NCBI RefSeq assembly: GCF_009497775.1
Contig: NZ_CP031012.1
Coordinates: 2,728,001-2,792,000 of the forward strand
Direction: 5' to 3'
Length of the DNA stretch: 64,000 nucleotides
Source: Alcaligenes faecalis
GTDB taxonomy: Bacteria; Pseudomonadota; Gammaproteobacteria; Burkholderiales; Burkholderiaceae_B
Shown: positions 10,530 to 21,053 of the stretch, one piece after another
How positions within the stretch are numbered: the first letter of the stretch is position 1
How the letters are laid out: each line of letters opens with the position of its first letter
Position numbers and translations under genes: made by a program
The notes under the pieces: model-generated
Told to the model about the DNA's origin: nothing
The model's input: the letters and a program-made list of their open reading frames with translations, nothing else
Databases searched by the model: none

Positions 10530-11537
10530 TTGAAGAAAAACCTTACTCAGTATCTGGTGGAGCAACAGCGCCAGAAGAAAACGGTCACCGCCGATGTGCG
10601 CCTGCTGCTGGAAACAGTGGCGCGCGCGTGCAAGGCGATTGGCCATGCCGTCAGTAAAGGGGCGCTGGGCGGCGTTCTGGGTTCTCTGGACTCCGAAAAC
10701 GTCCAGGGCGAAGTTCAGAAAAAACTGGATGTGCTGTCCAATGAAATCCTGCTGGAAGCCAATGAATGGGGCGGTAACCTGGCTGCCATGGCCTCCGAGG
10801 AAATGGACACCCTGCACCGCATTCCCGACTACTACCCCAAGGGCGAAAACCTGCTCTTGTTCGATCCGCTGGATGGCTCGTCCAATATTGACGTGAACGT
10901 GTCCATTGGCACGATCTTCTCGGTGCTGAGCGTACCGCCTGAAGCGCGTGACCGCGTGATCGAAGAGCAGGACTTCCTGCAACCCGGCGTGCGTCAGGTT
11001 GCCGCCGGTTATGCCATTTACGGCCCGCAAACCATGCTGGTGCTGACCGTGGGTGATGGCGTGGCCGCCTTCACGCTGGACAAGGAAATGGGCTCCTGGG
11101 TGTTGACCACCGAGCGCATCACCATCCCCGAGGACACCTCGGAATTTGCCATCAATATGTCCAATATGCGTCACTGGGAAGCCCCGGTAAAACGCTATAT
11201 CGACGACTGCCTGGCAGGTCCGGATGGCCCATTGGGCAAAAACTACAATATGCGCTGGATCGCCTCCATGGTGGCCGATGTACACCGCATCCTGACCCGT
11301 GGCGGTATCTTCATGTACCCCCGTGATGCCCGCGCCTCCGGTCGCAAGGGCAAGCTGCGTCTGATGTACGAAGCCAACCCCATGAGCTTCCTGGTCGAGC
11401 AAGCCGGTGGCATGTCGATTGACGGCACACAGCGCATTCTGGACGTACAACCGACAGAACTGCACCAGCGCATTGGTGTGATTCTGGGTTCGCGCAATGA
11501 AGTCGAGCGCGTGCGTCAGTACCACGAGCAAGGCTGA
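10530..11537 (+). CDS. fbp: Class I fructose-1,6-bisphosphatase
   Basis: Gluconeogenic enzyme that hydrolyses fructose-1,6-bisphosphate to fructose-6-phosphate. It has 335 residues. The metal site motif [20 protein letters not shown] is complete, and [21 protein letters not shown] is the substrate-binding end. The best start is TTG at 10530 with GGAG six bases upstream, giving [14 protein letters not shown] as in relatives. Another TTG at 10512 overlaps the pepN stop but lacks a ribosome-binding site. It is probably co-transcribed with pepN and is followed by a terminator. Confidence 0.95.
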   Translation: MKKNLTQYLVEQQRQKKTVTADVRLLLETVARACKAIGHAVSKGALGGVLGSLDSENVQGEVQKKLDVLSNEILLEANEWGGNLAAMASEEMDTLHRIPDYYPKGENLLLFDPLDGSSNIDVNVSIGTIFSVLSVPPEARDRVIEEQDFLQPGVRQVAAGYAIYGPQTMLVLTVGDGVAAFTLDKEMGSWVLTTERITIPEDTSEFAINMSNMRHWEAPVKRYIDDCLAGPDGPLGKNYNMRWIASMVADVHRILTRGGIFMYPRDARASGRKGKLRLMYEANPMSFLVEQAGGMSIDGTQRILDVQPTELHQRIGVILGSRNEVERVRQYHEQG

Positions 11538-11543
11538 TTCCTG

Positions 11544-11610
11544 TCCGCCGAACATCGGCGGATACAGCACTGCCAAATGAAAATGGCCTCCTTGTCGGAG
11601 GCCATTTTTT
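11544..11610 (+). terminator. Terminator after fbp (two hairpins)
   Basis: A short hairpin TCCGCCGA/TCGGCGGA (11544-11562) is followed by an 11-bp perfect stem AAATGGCCTCC/GGAGGCCATTT (11581-11591 with 11597-11607) running into a T-tract. The second is a canonical rho-independent terminator. The convergent qor gene ends 50 bp further on. Confidence 0.88.
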
Positions 11611-11660
11611 ATACGCAGAACTATTTGCGTTGACTGCTCGTCACCGCCCAATAATCCGCT

Positions 11661-12647
11661 TTAATCCAGCGTCAAAACCGTAGAGCCTGTCGTGCGACGA
11701 CCGGCCAGATCTTCATGGGCCTTGGCAACCTGATCCAGCGGGAAACGCTGACCGATCAGCGGCTTGATCTTGCCTTGCAGCACCAGCTCGAACATCTCGT
11801 CAGCGGCCGCCTGCATGGTTTCCTGGGTAGGCACATAAGCACCCAGCACAGGGCGAGTCACATACAAGGAACCCTTGGATGCCAACGTCGCCAGATTCAC
11901 ACCCGTTACCGGACCGGAGGCATTGCCAAAGCTGACCATCAGGCCACGCGGTTGCAAGCAATCCAGCGAGCGCTCCCAAGTGTCCTTGCCCACGCCGTCA
12001 TACACAACAGGCACTTTCTTGCCGTTGGTCAATTCCAGCACGCGCTGCACCACGTCTTCGTGGGAGTAATCAATCACTTCCCAGGCACCGTTCTCTTTAG
12101 CCAAAGCGGCTTTCTCGGGGCTGGAAACCGTACCAATCAACTTCACGCCCAAGGCACGCGCCCATTGGCAGGCGTACAAACCCACGCCACCGGCAGCCGC
12201 ATGGAACAGAATCGTCTGGCCTTCGTGCACACGATAGGTCTGGCGCAGCAAATACCAGCAAGTCAGACCTTTAAGCATCATGGCCGCTGCCTGCTCAAAA
12301 GTGATTCCATCAGGAATACGCACGACACGATCGGCAGGCACATTACGTGCCTCGGCATACGCCCCCAGGGGACTTTGACCGTAGGCGACGCGATCACCGA
12401 CTTTCAGGTGCGTGACACCGGAACCGACGGCTTCCACAATGCCGGACGCTTCAAAACCCAAACCATGTGGCAAGGGATTGCTGTAGAGGCCATTACGGAA
12501 ATAGATGTCGATAAAGTTCAAACCCACCGCTTTTTGGCGTATGGTGACTTCCTTCTCCTGAGGAGCGGGCAGCTCTACCGAAGCCCACTGCAGTACCTCC
12601 GGACCACCATTACGTTCAATCCGTATCGCCTTAACCGTCTGCGTCAT
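11661..12647 (-). CDS. NADPH:quinone oxidoreductase (zeta-crystallin type)
   Basis: Medium-chain dehydrogenase/reductase without the structural zinc site, expected to reduce quinones with NADPH. It has 328 residues. The N-terminal GroES-like fold has GLNFIDIYFRNGLY and GFEASGIVEAVGSGV. The Rossmann loop is AAAGGVGLYACQWA, and SYAQS-like catalytic residues are represented by RVAYGQSPLGAYAE. The frame is open to 12680, but AAGGAG lies just before the ATG at 12647. It is divergent from the DMT permease gene at 12796. It resembles E. coli Qor, although physiological substrates of such enzymes are rarely known. Confidence 0.88.
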   Translation of the reverse strand: MTQTVKAIRIERNGGPEVLQWASVELPAPQEKEVTIRQKAVGLNFIDIYFRNGLYSNPLPHGLGFEASGIVEAVGSGVTHLKVGDRVAYGQSPLGAYAEARNVPADRVVRIPDGITFEQAAAMMLKGLTCWYLLRQTYRVHEGQTILFHAAAGGVGLYACQWARALGVKLIGTVSSPEKAALAKENGAWEVIDYSHEDVVQRVLELTNGKKVPVVYDGVGKDTWERSLDCLQPRGLMVSFGNASGPVTGVNLATLASKGSLYVTRPVLGAYVPTQETMQAAADEMFELVLQGKIKPLIGQRFPLDQVAKAHEDLAGRRTTGSTVLTLD

Positions 12648-12795
12648 TGTTTTACTCCTTTGATGAGGGGCCCATAGCAATGTCTTAGAATAATGCCTTA
12701 CACGTATTGCCTGCCCGACCCCGCTGCCCTATCGCTGGCTGATATAAAGCACCAGAATAGCCTAAATTGACTCTTTTTTTCTCGGATCGCTTTCC

Positions 12796-13656
12796 ATGAC
12801 GCATGGACGTGCTCTGGCTGCCATTCATGTGGCTGCCGTTCTGTTCGGACTGACCGGTATTTTTGGTGAACTCATTCAGGTCGGCGCCATGCTGATCACC
12901 GCAGGCCGAGCCAGCTTTGCGGTCCTGGCCTTGTTCATCAGTATTCGCTCTCAAGGGCGCGGTTTGGGTCAGGGCATGAAAGCTGCAGACTTTCGCACTC
13001 TGCTTCTGGCATCCATCATGCTGGCCATTCACTGGGCCACTTTCTTTGTGGCCGTCAAAGTGGGCGGCGTGGCCATTGCCACTCTGGGCTTTGCCAGCTT
13101 CCCGGCCTTCATTACCTTGTGCGAATGGGCCGTCCTGCGCGAGCGCGTCACCGTGTCGGAATGGATCATTCTGGCCCTGGTTACCTTTGGCCTGTTGCTG
13201 GTGACCCCGTCTTTCGATTTCCAGGATCAATCCACCATTGGCCTGGCCTGGGCAATTGCCTCCGGCTTTACTTTTGCCATGTTCACGCTGATCAACCGCC
13301 GCGCCGCCAAGCATCTGTCTGCTCAGCAAGTCGCATGGTGGGAGAATCTGTTTGTGGCCTTGATGTGCTGGCCTTTTGCCATACCGCTGCTGGGCGACAG
13401 CACCCTGGTGGACTGGGTCTGGATTGCGCTGCTGGGGGTGTTTTGTACGGCTTTGTCGCACTACCTGCTGGTCTCTGCGCTAACCGTTCTGAATGCTCGC
13501 AGCGCCGGGATTGTGATTGCCCTGGAGCCTGTCTACGCCATCGCCTTTGCGGCTCTTCTTTTCGCTCAATACCCCAGCAGCCGTGCGCTGCTGGGTGGTG
13601 CCATCATGATTGGCGCCATCACTTGGGCAGGCCTGCGCCCACCCAAGTCCAGCTAA
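12796..13656 (+). CDS. DMT-family permease (EamA)
   Basis: Inner-membrane transporter of the drug/metabolite superfamily, 286 residues with about ten hydrophobic segments arranged as two EamA repeats (roughly 10-135 and 150-282). An example is the segment ALEPVYAIAFAALLFAQYPS near the end, typical of the second repeat. The substrate cannot be told from sequence; exporters of amino acids or metabolites are common in this family. It is divergent from the quinone oxidoreductase gene and ends 4 bp from the convergent dehydrogenase gene. Confidence 0.85.
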   Translation: MTHGRALAAIHVAAVLFGLTGIFGELIQVGAMLITAGRASFAVLALFISIRSQGRGLGQGMKAADFRTLLLASIMLAIHWATFFVAVKVGGVAIATLGFASFPAFITLCEWAVLRERVTVSEWIILALVTFGLLLVTPSFDFQDQSTIGLAWAIASGFTFAMFTLINRRAAKHLSAQQVAWWENLFVALMCWPFAIPLLGDSTLVDWVWIALLGVFCTALSHYLLVSALTVLNARSAGIVIALEPVYAIAFAALLFAQYPSSRALLGGAIMIGAITWAGLRPPKSS

Positions 13657-13660
13657 TGGC

Positions 13661-14731
13661 TTAGGCCATTGCTTCCAGAACCTGAGCAACGGCGGCACCG
13701 ACTTCTGCGGTGCTGGCCTGGCCGCCCAGATCAGGGGTACGTGGGCCATTGGCCAGAACCTGCTCAATGGCTTGCACCACTTCGGCGGCGGCCTGCGGGT
13801 AGCCCAGGAAATCCAGCATCAAGGCACCACTCCAGATCTGACCGACCGGGTTGGCAATGCCCTTGCCATAGATATCCGGGGCCGAGCCGTGCACGGGCTC
13901 AAACAGGGATGGGAATACCCGTTCGGGGTTCAGGTTGGCCGACGGTGCAATACCGATGGTACCGGTACATGCCGGGCCCAGATCGGACAAGATATCGCCA
14001 AACAGGTTGGAAGCCACCACCACATCGAACCAGTCCGGGTGCTGCACAAAGTGCGCGCACAGAATGTCGATGTGATACTTGTCCCACTTCACGTCGGGGT
14101 ACTGCTCGCCCATGGCTGCCACGCGGGAATCCCACCAGGGCATGGAGATCGAAATACCGTTGGATTTGGTCGCAGCAGTAACGTGTTTGCCGCGTTTTTT
14201 AGCCAGCTCAAACGCGAACTTCAAGACACGGTCTGTACCGGTACGGGTGAAGACGCTTTCCTGAATCACGACTTCGCGCTGCGTGCCTTCAAACATGATG
14301 CCGCCGCTATTGGAGTATTCGCCTTCGGTGTTCTCGCGCACGATGAAGAAATCAATATCACCGGGCTCACGACCGGCCAGCGGCGAACGCACGCCGGGCA
14401 TCAAGCGCACGGGGCGCAAGTTGATGTACTGATCGAATTCACGACGGAACTTGAACAGGGACTCCCACAGTGAAACGTGGTCAGGCACCAGATCGGGCCA
14501 GCCCATGGCACCAAAGAAAATGGCCTCGGTATCCATCAATTGGGCTTTCCAGTCCGAGGGCATCATGGTGCCGTGCTTCTGGTAGTAGTCCGAGCTCCAA
14601 TCCAGCACTTTCCAATCAAAATTAATGGCGTGACGACGAGCGGCCACTTCCAGAATACGCAGCCCTTCGGGCATGACTTCCTTGCCGATCCCGTCTCCCG
14701 CGATCACGGCAATACGATGAACTTTACTCAT
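13661..14731 (-). CDS. Tartrate dehydrogenase/decarboxylase or D-malate dehydrogenase
   Basis: NAD-dependent beta-decarboxylating dehydrogenase of the isocitrate/isopropylmalate family, 356 residues. The motifs IAVIAGDGIGKEVMPEGLRI, DFFIVRENTEGEYSNSGG, VVASNLFGDILSDLGPA and FEPVHGSAPDIYGKGIANP are all complete. The ENTEGEYSN segment and overall pattern match tartrate dehydrogenase/D-malate dehydrogenase rather than LeuB. Expected reactions are tartrate to oxaloglycolate or glycerate, or D-malate to pyruvate. The next gene upstream on the same strand is a hydroxypyruvate/glyoxylate reductase, which would fit a tartrate-glycerate route. A hairpin between them argues for separate transcripts. 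Confidence 0.9.
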   Translation of the reverse strand: MSKVHRIAVIAGDGIGKEVMPEGLRILEVAARRHAINFDWKVLDWSSDYYQKHGTMMPSDWKAQLMDTEAIFFGAMGWPDLVPDHVSLWESLFKFRREFDQYINLRPVRLMPGVRSPLAGREPGDIDFFIVRENTEGEYSNSGGIMFEGTQREVVIQESVFTRTGTDRVLKFAFELAKKRGKHVTAATKSNGISISMPWWDSRVAAMGEQYPDVKWDKYHIDILCAHFVQHPDWFDVVVASNLFGDILSDLGPACTGTIGIAPSANLNPERVFPSLFEPVHGSAPDIYGKGIANPVGQIWSGALMLDFLGYPQAAAEVVQAIEQVLANGPRTPDLGGQASTAEVGAAVAQVLEAMA

Positions 14732-14809
14732 TCCTCTTTCCTTGTGGTTTTACATGGCCTCAACGGCCTTATTCTGAAAAGACGCTGCTCTGTTCACAAA
14801 ACAGCAATT

Positions 14810-14841
14810 AGCCTGCCAGCTCCCCACGGTGCTGGCAGGCT
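14810..14841 (-). terminator. Hairpin, probable terminator of ghrA
   Basis: An 11-bp perfect stem AGCCTGCCAGC/GCTGGCAGGCT (14810-14820 with 14831-14841) lies 20 bp past the ghrA stop on the minus strand. The following minus-strand bases are only moderately T-rich (AATTGCTGTTTTG), so termination may be partial. Confidence 0.6.
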
Positions 14842-14860
14842 GGTCCTAATCCAACAATGA

Positions 14861-15799
14861 TTAATAGCCCTGGCTGTGATTGACTCGCCCAGTCGCCGGT
14901 TTGCCTTCTTGCAAAAGCTCGATACGCGAACCGATTTGCTCCAGCGCCAGTTCACGCACGGTGATGCCCGAGATATGAGGTGTAATCATCACGGAAGGGA
15001 TACCCCAATAGGGGTGATCTGCTGGCAGCGGCTCTTGAGTAAAGGCATCCAGCAAAGCGCCTGACAAGTGGCCGCTCTTGAGGGCGTCCAGCACATCCGC
15101 ATCGACCAGATGACCACCGCGAGCCACGTTGATCAAATAGCCACCGGGCTGCAAATTCGACAACACGTCGCGGTTGATCAGACCCTCGGTTTGCGGAGTC
15201 AGCGGCAAAGCGTTGACCAGAACACGGCTGGCAGAGACGCACTCTTTCAGGCCTTCTTCACCGGCATAGCAAGGGAAGTCCGCTTCATGCAGACGACGCG
15301 ACCAGCCATGCACGGGGTAACCCAGGCTGGCAATCACATGGGCAATCTTGCTGCCAATTGCGCCCAGACCCAACACGGCTACAGGCCACTGACGGCGATC
15401 AATCGGGCGATAGGCTTTCCACTTGCCTTCGCGTGACTGCTCTTCGTATGGCTGAAAACGGCCCACAGCACGCAGCACACCATACAAGGCATATTCAGCC
15501 ATTTGCTCGGCCATGCCCGCGTCTTCCAGACGGTACAAAGGCATTTCGGCCGGGATAGTGCCTGCTACTGCATCCACGCCTGCACCCAGATTGAAGGTAG
15601 CGCGCAAACTGGGCTCTTGCTTGAACAAGACCGTATCCGGTTGCCAGACGACGGCATAACTCGCCCCGGTGCTGGCTTGTCCGGGGACGAACTCGTCAAT
15701 CCTCCAATCGGGATAGGCTTTGCGGAACTCATCCGCCCAACGTGTTGTTTCTGATGGCCGTGCGGTGGCAACAATTAAATGAGGCAATGGCGAGGGCAT
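14861..15799 (-). CDS. ghrA: Glyoxylate/hydroxypyruvate reductase A
   Basis: D-2-hydroxyacid dehydrogenase that reduces glyoxylate to glycolate and hydroxypyruvate to D-glycerate with NADPH. It has 312 residues, the GhrA length. The nucleotide-binding loop AVLGLGAIGSKIAHVIASLG is followed by the NADP-type SRR pair (HGWSRRL). The catalytic region shows LINVARGGHLVDADVLDALK (Arg) and ITPHISGIT (His). Its ATG overlaps the stop of the upstream HerA-like gene by one base, so the two are probably translationally coupled, although no functional link is known. Confidence 0.9.
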   Translation of the reverse strand: MPSPLPHLIVATARPSETTRWADEFRKAYPDWRIDEFVPGQASTGASYAVVWQPDTVLFKQEPSLRATFNLGAGVDAVAGTIPAEMPLYRLEDAGMAEQMAEYALYGVLRAVGRFQPYEEQSREGKWKAYRPIDRRQWPVAVLGLGAIGSKIAHVIASLGYPVHGWSRRLHEADFPCYAGEEGLKECVSASRVLVNALPLTPQTEGLINRDVLSNLQPGGYLINVARGGHLVDADVLDALKSGHLSGALLDAFTQEPLPADHPYWGIPSVMITPHISGITVRELALEQIGSRIELLQEGKPATGRVNHSQGY

Positions 15800-17301
15800 T
15801 AACGTTTTCCTCCAAATAAAGAACCCAACACCCCACGCAGCACTTTGGTGGCAGCCCGTTTGGTCTCGGTTTTGATCATGCTTTGCACCAGGCCGTCCTT
15901 CTTGCCACCGCGCGGCCCTGTTGATCCAAAAAGAAAGTCATTCACAACGCCCATCAGGCCGTCGTCCTTGCCAGCCGCCGCCCCTACCTGGGTCGCCCCT
16001 GCCGCACCGTTGGCAGCCGCATCGGCAGCCTTTTTAGCCAGCACTTCATAAGCCGATTCGCGGTCAATGGACTGGTCGTACTTCAAACCAAACAAGGAGG
16101 CTTGTCGAATCGTTTGTCGTTCAGCCTCGGTAGCGGGGCCGATACGGCTACCCGGAGCCACCAGCCAGGCACGCTCGGTAGGCGTTGGAATCCCCTTGGC
16201 ATCCAGCATGGACACCAGGGCTTCACCCACCCCCAGTTCGGTAATGGCGGCTTCAATATCCAGGCCGGGATTGGGGCGCATGGTTTGCGCTGCCGTCTTG
16301 ACGGCTTTCTGATCACGCGGCGTAAAGGCGCGCAAAGCGTGCTGTACCCGATTACCCAGCTGACCCAGAACGGTATCAGGAATATCCAGCGGGTTTTGTG
16401 TCACGAAATAAATACCCACGCCTTTGGAACGGATCAGGCGCACGACCTGCTCAACTTTTTCCAGCAGAGCCTTTGGTGCACCTGTAAACAATAAGTGGGC
16501 TTCGTCAAAGAAGAAAACCAGACGCGGTTTGTCCAGATCGCCCACTTCCGGCAGACGCTCGTACAGATCAGCCAGCATCCACAGCAGGAACACGGCGTAC
16601 AAGCGAGGCGACTGCATCAGCTTGTCGGCGGCCAGCACATTGATCATGCCGCGCCCGGAAGAATCGGTGCGAATCCAGTCCATAACATCCAGCGCCGGTT
16701 CACCAAAGAAGCGATCCGCCCCCTGGGTTTCCAGACGCAGCAAGGCGCGTTGGATTGCCCCCACACTGGCAGCCGCAATATTGCCGTACTGATTACGCAG
16801 CTCGGCAGCGCGATCCGATACGTCTTGCAGCACGGCGCGCAAATCTTTCAGGTCCAGAATCAGCTGACCTTCGTCATCCGCCAGGCGAAAGACAATATTC
16901 AGAATCCCTTCCTGGGTGTCGTTCAATTCCAGAATCTGGGACAGCAGCAAGGGTCCCATGTCGGAAATTGTGGCGCGGACCGGATGGCCCTGCTCGCCAA
17001 AAATATCCCAGAAGGTGACCGGGTTCGCGCCCCAGACCGGCTCGGGCAAACCCAGCTTTTGCAAGCGTTCCTGCAATTTGGGATTGGGCTGGGCGGCCTG
17101 GGAAATCCCGCTCAGGTCGCCTTTGGCATCGGCCAGAAAAACCGGCGTTCCCAGACGGGAAAAGGCTTCGGCCAGGACCTGCAAGGTGACGGTTTTCCCC
17201 GTCCCTGTGGCACCCGTAATACAACCATGCCGGTTGGCCAGAGCGGGCAACAGGTAAATGGGAGTATCGCTATTCTGAGCAAGCAAAATTGGATCAGCCA
17301 T
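15799..17301 (-). CDS. HerA-like ATPase, DUF853/YjgR family
   Basis: P-loop ATPase of the HerA/FtsK branch, 500 residues, cytoplasmic. Walker A is GATGTGKT at 30-37, Walker B is in [11 protein letters not shown], and a sensor-like [10 protein letters not shown] follows. The C-terminal 80 residues are Ala/Gly-rich and low in complexity, ending in a basic segment ([16 protein letters not shown]). E. coli YjgR is the closest named relative, and its role is not established. It is upstream of ghrA with a one-base overlap and divergent from yebC. Confidence 0.88.
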   Translation of the reverse strand: MADPILLAQNSDTPIYLLPALANRHGCITGATGTGKTVTLQVLAEAFSRLGTPVFLADAKGDLSGISQAAQPNPKLQERLQKLGLPEPVWGANPVTFWDIFGEQGHPVRATISDMGPLLLSQILELNDTQEGILNIVFRLADDEGQLILDLKDLRAVLQDVSDRAAELRNQYGNIAAASVGAIQRALLRLETQGADRFFGEPALDVMDWIRTDSSGRGMINVLAADKLMQSPRLYAVFLLWMLADLYERLPEVGDLDKPRLVFFFDEAHLLFTGAPKALLEKVEQVVRLIRSKGVGIYFVTQNPLDIPDTVLGQLGNRVQHALRAFTPRDQKAVKTAAQTMRPNPGLDIEAAITELGVGEALVSMLDAKGIPTPTERAWLVAPGSRIGPATEAERQTIRQASLFGLKYDQSIDRESAYEVLAKKAADAAANGAAGATQVGAAAGKDDGLMGVVNDFLFGSTGPRGGKKDGLVQSMIKTETKRAATKVLRGVLGSLFGGKR

Positions 17302-17440
17302 GATTGTTTGTTCTCTTCCGGATAGAATGCCAAGTGCCTAGATTCTAGCGACTTTCGCCCAAGCTCGGGCCTTGTCGCGCAGACAGGTTAAAATAGATCT
17401 GTTTTTCTTTGAACGTAGTCTACTGAATTGGTAATACTTT

Positions 17441-18172
17441 ATGGCCGGACATAGTAAATGGGCGAATATTCAGCACCGTAAAGGTCGTCAAGACGCAAAA
17501 CGGGGCAAACTTTGGACCAAGATCATTCGTGAGGTCACCGTGGCCGCACGTGCCGGCGGCCCTGACCCCGAGTCCAACCCACGTTTGCGCATGGCCTGGG
17601 ACAAGGCAACCGGTGCCAATATGCCCAAAGACAACATTCTGCGCGCCATCCAGCGCGGCGCAGGCGGGGCGGACGATGCCAACTACGAAGAAATTCGCTA
17701 CGAAGGCTACGGTATTAACGGCGCGGCCGTGATTGTGGACTGCATGACCGACAACCGTCAGCGCACGGTCTCGGATGTGCGTCACGCCTTTACAAAAAAT
17801 GGCGGCAATCTGGGTCTGGACGGCTCGGTCGTGTTTCAATTCCGCCACTGCGGTCAGTTTCTGTTCGCTCCGGGCACCTCGGAAGACACGATTATGGAAA
17901 TCGGCCTGGACGCCGGTGCCGACGATATCGTGACCGACGAAGAAGGCCTGATCGAAGTGCTGTGCGCTCCTACGGACTACCCGGCTGTACAAGCCGCGTT
18001 CCAGGCAGCTGGCCTGACGCCCGAAGTGGAAGGCGTGGTCATGAAAGCCCTGAACGAGACCGAGCTGAGCGGCGACGATGCCGTCAAAATGCAAAAACTT
18101 CTGGACGCACTGGAAGGCCTGGACGATGTCCAAGAGGTCTACACCACCGCCGTCATGGACGAAGCCGAATAA
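17441..18172 (+). CDS. yebC: YebC/PmpR-family protein
   Basis: Protein of 243 residues. The N-terminus [20 protein letters not shown] and the segment [20 protein letters not shown] are diagnostic of the family. Members have been described both as DNA-binding regulators (PmpR) and as ribosome-associated factors that help translation of difficult motifs. The sequence does not decide between these. It is the first gene of a same-strand run with purD 48 bp downstream, and divergent from the HerA-like gene. Confidence 0.95.
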   Translation: MAGHSKWANIQHRKGRQDAKRGKLWTKIIREVTVAARAGGPDPESNPRLRMAWDKATGANMPKDNILRAIQRGAGGADDANYEEIRYEGYGINGAAVIVDCMTDNRQRTVSDVRHAFTKNGGNLGLDGSVVFQFRHCGQFLFAPGTSEDTIMEIGLDAGADDIVTDEEGLIEVLCAPTDYPAVQAAFQAAGLTPEVEGVVMKALNETELSGDDAVKMQKLLDALEGLDDVQEVYTTAVMDEAE

Positions 18173-18220
18173 CCTGGTTCCTGAAAACTCCTCTTTGCGG
18201 GCCCTGCCCGACTCATCACT

Positions 18221-19510
18221 ATGAAGCTACTTGTTGTCGGCAGCGGCGGCCGTGAACACGCCTTGGCATGGCGCCTGGCCCAATCTGCACGCGTGCAGAC
18301 TGTCTACGTTGCCCCAGGCAATGGCGGTACCGCGCGTGCCGAACGTATTGAAAACCTGGCGATCACCGATATCCAGGAACTGATTGCCTTTGTGAAGCAA
18401 GAAAAAATTGCCTTCACCATCGTCGGCCCGGAAGCCCCTCTGGCCGCCGGCATTGTGGACGCCTTCCGTGCGGCCGGTCTGAAAATCTTTGGTCCCACCC
18501 AGGCTGCCGCGCAGCTGGAAAGCTCCAAGGACTACGCCAAGGCCTTCATGGTGCGCCACAACATCCCGACGGCAGCCTACGCCACCTTTACCGATCCGGA
18601 CGCCGCCAAGGATTACATCCGTCAGCAAGGCGCTCCCATTGTGGTCAAGGCCGATGGTCTGGCCGCTGGCAAGGGCGTAATTGTGGCCACCACGCTGGAA
18701 GAAGCGCTGGGCGCCATTGACGACATTCTGGGCGATGGCCGCTTTGGTGCTGCCGGTGCCCGTGTGGTCGTGGAAGAATGCCTGACGGGCGAAGAAGCCA
18801 GCTTCATCGTGATGTGTGATGGCAAGAATGTGCTGCCCATGGCCACCAGCCAGGACCACAAACGCCTGAAAGACGGCGATCAGGGCCCGAACACAGGCGG
18901 CATGGGTGCTTACTCCCCTGCCCCTATCGTCAGCCCCACGCTGCACAACCGCATCATGCGCGAAGTCATTCACCCCACCATGCAAGGCATGGCCAAGGAA
19001 GGCTTGCCCTACTCCGGCTTTCTGTACGCTGGCGTGATGATTGACGATGGCCCGGATGCCACCCGCCCCATCAAGGTGCTGGAATTCAACTGCCGCATGG
19101 GCGACCCTGAAACCCAGCCCATCATGATGCGCATCAAGAGCGATCTGACCGAAACCTTCGAACTGGCTCTGGCTGGCAAGCTGGACGAGGCCACCATCGA
19201 ATGGGATCGTCGCACCGCCATTGGCGTGGTACTGGCAGCAGCCAACTACCCCGAAGAGCCTCGTACCGGTGATGCCATTACGCAATTTGCGAAAGACACC
19301 GACGAGTGCATCACCTTCCATGCGGGCACTCAGATGAAAGAAGGCACCGTGGTCACCACAGGTGGTCGTGTACTGTGTGTCACCGCCATGGCCGACTCCA
19401 TCCGTCGCGCTCAGGAAGCGGCTTACGAGGCCATTTCCCAAACGCATTTCGACGGCAAGCAATTTCGCACCGATATCGGCTGGCGCGCCCTGCCCAGCAG
19501 CGAAACCTGA
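18221..19510 (+). CDS. purD: Phosphoribosylamine--glycine ligase
   Basis: ATP-grasp enzyme for the second step of purine synthesis, joining glycine to phosphoribosylamine. It has 429 residues, full length. The N-terminus MKLLVVGSGGREHALAWRLA, the ATP-grasp segment APIVVKADGLAAGKGVIVA and the metal-binding FNCRMGDPETQPIMMRIKSD are all intact. It is followed by hemF after 21 bp in the order seen in related betaproteobacteria, indicating one transcript. No purine riboswitch was recognised in the short upstream gap. Confidence 0.97.
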   Translation: MKLLVVGSGGREHALAWRLAQSARVQTVYVAPGNGGTARAERIENLAITDIQELIAFVKQEKIAFTIVGPEAPLAAGIVDAFRAAGLKIFGPTQAAAQLESSKDYAKAFMVRHNIPTAAYATFTDPDAAKDYIRQQGAPIVVKADGLAAGKGVIVATTLEEALGAIDDILGDGRFGAAGARVVVEECLTGEEASFIVMCDGKNVLPMATSQDHKRLKDGDQGPNTGGMGAYSPAPIVSPTLHNRIMREVIHPTMQGMAKEGLPYSGFLYAGVMIDDGPDATRPIKVLEFNCRMGDPETQPIMMRIKSDLTETFELALAGKLDEATIEWDRRTAIGVVLAAANYPEEPRTGDAITQFAKDTDECITFHAGTQMKEGTVVTTGGRVLCVTAMADSIRRAQEAAYEAISQTHFDGKQFRTDIGWRALPSSET

Positions 19511-19531
19511 TTTACGCAGCAAGGTCTTTTC

Positions 19532-20437
19532 ATGTCTTTACCCATTGATACCGTCCAGGCTTATTTCCGTCAGTTGCAAAGCCACATCGTGGACACTCTT
19601 GAGCAGCTGGATGGCACGCCTTTCGAGTCGGACCAGTGGGATCGTCCAGAAGGCGGTGGCGGTCTGTCCCGCCTGCTGGAGAACGGCCCCGTTTTCGAGC
19701 GGGCTGCCGTTCTGTTCAGCCATGTCAAAGGCCACACCCTGCCTCCTTCGGCCAGCGCCCACCGCCCCGAACTGGCCGGACGCCCCTGGGAGGCCATGGG
19801 TGTTTCGCTGGTGATTCACCCGCGCAATCCCTTTGTGCCTACCACGCACATGAACGTGCGCATGTTTGTGGCCCAGGCCCAGACAGCGGATCAGGACGAT
19901 GTGTTCTGGTTTGGCGGCGGTCTGGACTTGACGCCCTACTACCTGCACGAAGACGATGCCCGCCACTTCCATCAGGTATGCCACGACGCCCTGGCGCCAC
20001 ACGGTGCGGATTACTATCCGCGCTACAAGCGCTGGTGCGACGAGTACTTTTACCTGAAGCACCGCAACGAAACCCGTGGCATTGGCGGCATTTTCTACGA
20101 CGACCTGAACGAGCCCGGCTTTGAAGCCAGCTTTGCCCTGACCCGCTCCGTGGGCAATTCCTTTACCGATGCCTACGCACCTATCGTGCGTGCCCGCATG
20201 GATCAGGAATACACCCAGGCGCATCGGGACTTCCAGGCCATTCGTCGCGGCCGTTATGTCGAATTCAATCTGGTCTTTGACCGCGGCACGCTGTTTGGCC
20301 TGCAATCGGGTGGACGTACGGAATCCATCCTGCTGTCCATGCCCCCCCAGGCGAACTGGCGCTACAACTGGTCGCCCGAACCCGGCACACCCGAAGCCGC
20401 CCTGGCCCAATACCTGGTGCCGCGCGAATGGATTTAA
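19532..20437 (+). CDS. hemF: Aerobic coproporphyrinogen-III oxidase
   Basis: Oxygen-dependent enzyme that converts coproporphyrinogen III to protoporphyrinogen IX in heme synthesis. It has 301 residues. Conserved blocks [49 protein letters not shown] and [20 protein letters not shown] are intact. The last 10 bp overlap the start of nadD. The next heme enzyme, protoporphyrinogen oxidase (HemJ type), is encoded 32 kb away in this window. Confidence 0.97.
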   Translation: MSLPIDTVQAYFRQLQSHIVDTLEQLDGTPFESDQWDRPEGGGGLSRLLENGPVFERAAVLFSHVKGHTLPPSASAHRPELAGRPWEAMGVSLVIHPRNPFVPTTHMNVRMFVAQAQTADQDDVFWFGGGLDLTPYYLHEDDARHFHQVCHDALAPHGADYYPRYKRWCDEYFYLKHRNETRGIGGIFYDDLNEPGFEASFALTRSVGNSFTDAYAPIVRARMDQEYTQAHRDFQAIRRGRYVEFNLVFDRGTLFGLQSGGRTESILLSMPPQANWRYNWSPEPGTPEAALAQYLVPREWI

Positions 20438-21045
20438 AGCGTGTCGGGCTCCTGGGTGGCAGTTTTGACCCCATCCATAAAGCCCATGTAGCGCTGGCTC
20501 TTGCCGCGTTCGAACAATTGCAACTAGATCAGGTCCAGTTGCTACCCGCCGCCCAGCCCTGGCAACGCGACGCTCTGGGTGCCAGCACCCAGGACCGCCT
20601 GGCCATGGCCGAGCTGGCCGCTCAAAGCCACCCCGGTTTGCAGGTGAACCCCGTAGAGATCGAGCGCGGTGGCCCCACCTACACCATCGACACGGTACGC
20701 AGCTTGCCGGCCGGGTCGCAGTACTACTGGATTTTAGGCAGCGACCAACTGCATAATTTCTGCAGCTGGAACGACTGGCAGGAAATTCTTGAATACGTCG
20801 AACTGGCTGTTGCCCAGCGCCCCGGCAGTCCTTTGGAAACGCCCGTGGCCTTGCAGCAGGAACTGAGTCGACTTCAGCGCCGTTTGCATCAGATCGACTT
20901 TCTGCCCATGGACATCTCGGCCACCCAAATTCGGGAGCGAGTGCAGCGCGGTGACAACATCACCGCCCTGGTCCCGGAAAAAGTCGCTCAATACATTGAC
21001 AAAAAACGGCTCTATCTTTCCCACCCACAGGCGCGCCCTGTATAG
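20428..21045 (+). CDS. nadD: Nicotinate-nucleotide adenylyltransferase
   Basis: Transfers AMP to nicotinate mononucleotide in NAD synthesis. It has 205 residues. The nucleotidyltransferase motif [15 protein letters not shown] is at the N-terminus and the C-terminal [10 protein letters not shown] is present. The start overlaps the hemF end by 10 bp, and rsfS begins 8 bp after the stop, so all three are coupled. The order nadD-rsfS-rlmH is widely conserved in bacteria. Confidence 0.95.
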   Translation: MDLKRVGLLGGSFDPIHKAHVALALAAFEQLQLDQVQLLPAAQPWQRDALGASTQDRLAMAELAAQSHPGLQVNPVEIERGGPTYTIDTVRSLPAGSQYYWILGSDQLHNFCSWNDWQEILEYVELAVAQRPGSPLETPVALQQELSRLQRRLHQIDFLPMDISATQIRERVQRGDNITALVPEKVAQYIDKKRLYLSHPQARPV

Positions 21046-21053
21046 TTCTTTTT

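Noticed and set aside
18227..19522. Minus-strand open frame (431 codons) opposite purD, and similar ones opposite hemF, proA and enolase.
   Set aside because: They mirror well-conserved plus- or minus-strand genes and show His/Gly/Gln-rich nonsense typical of antisense frames.
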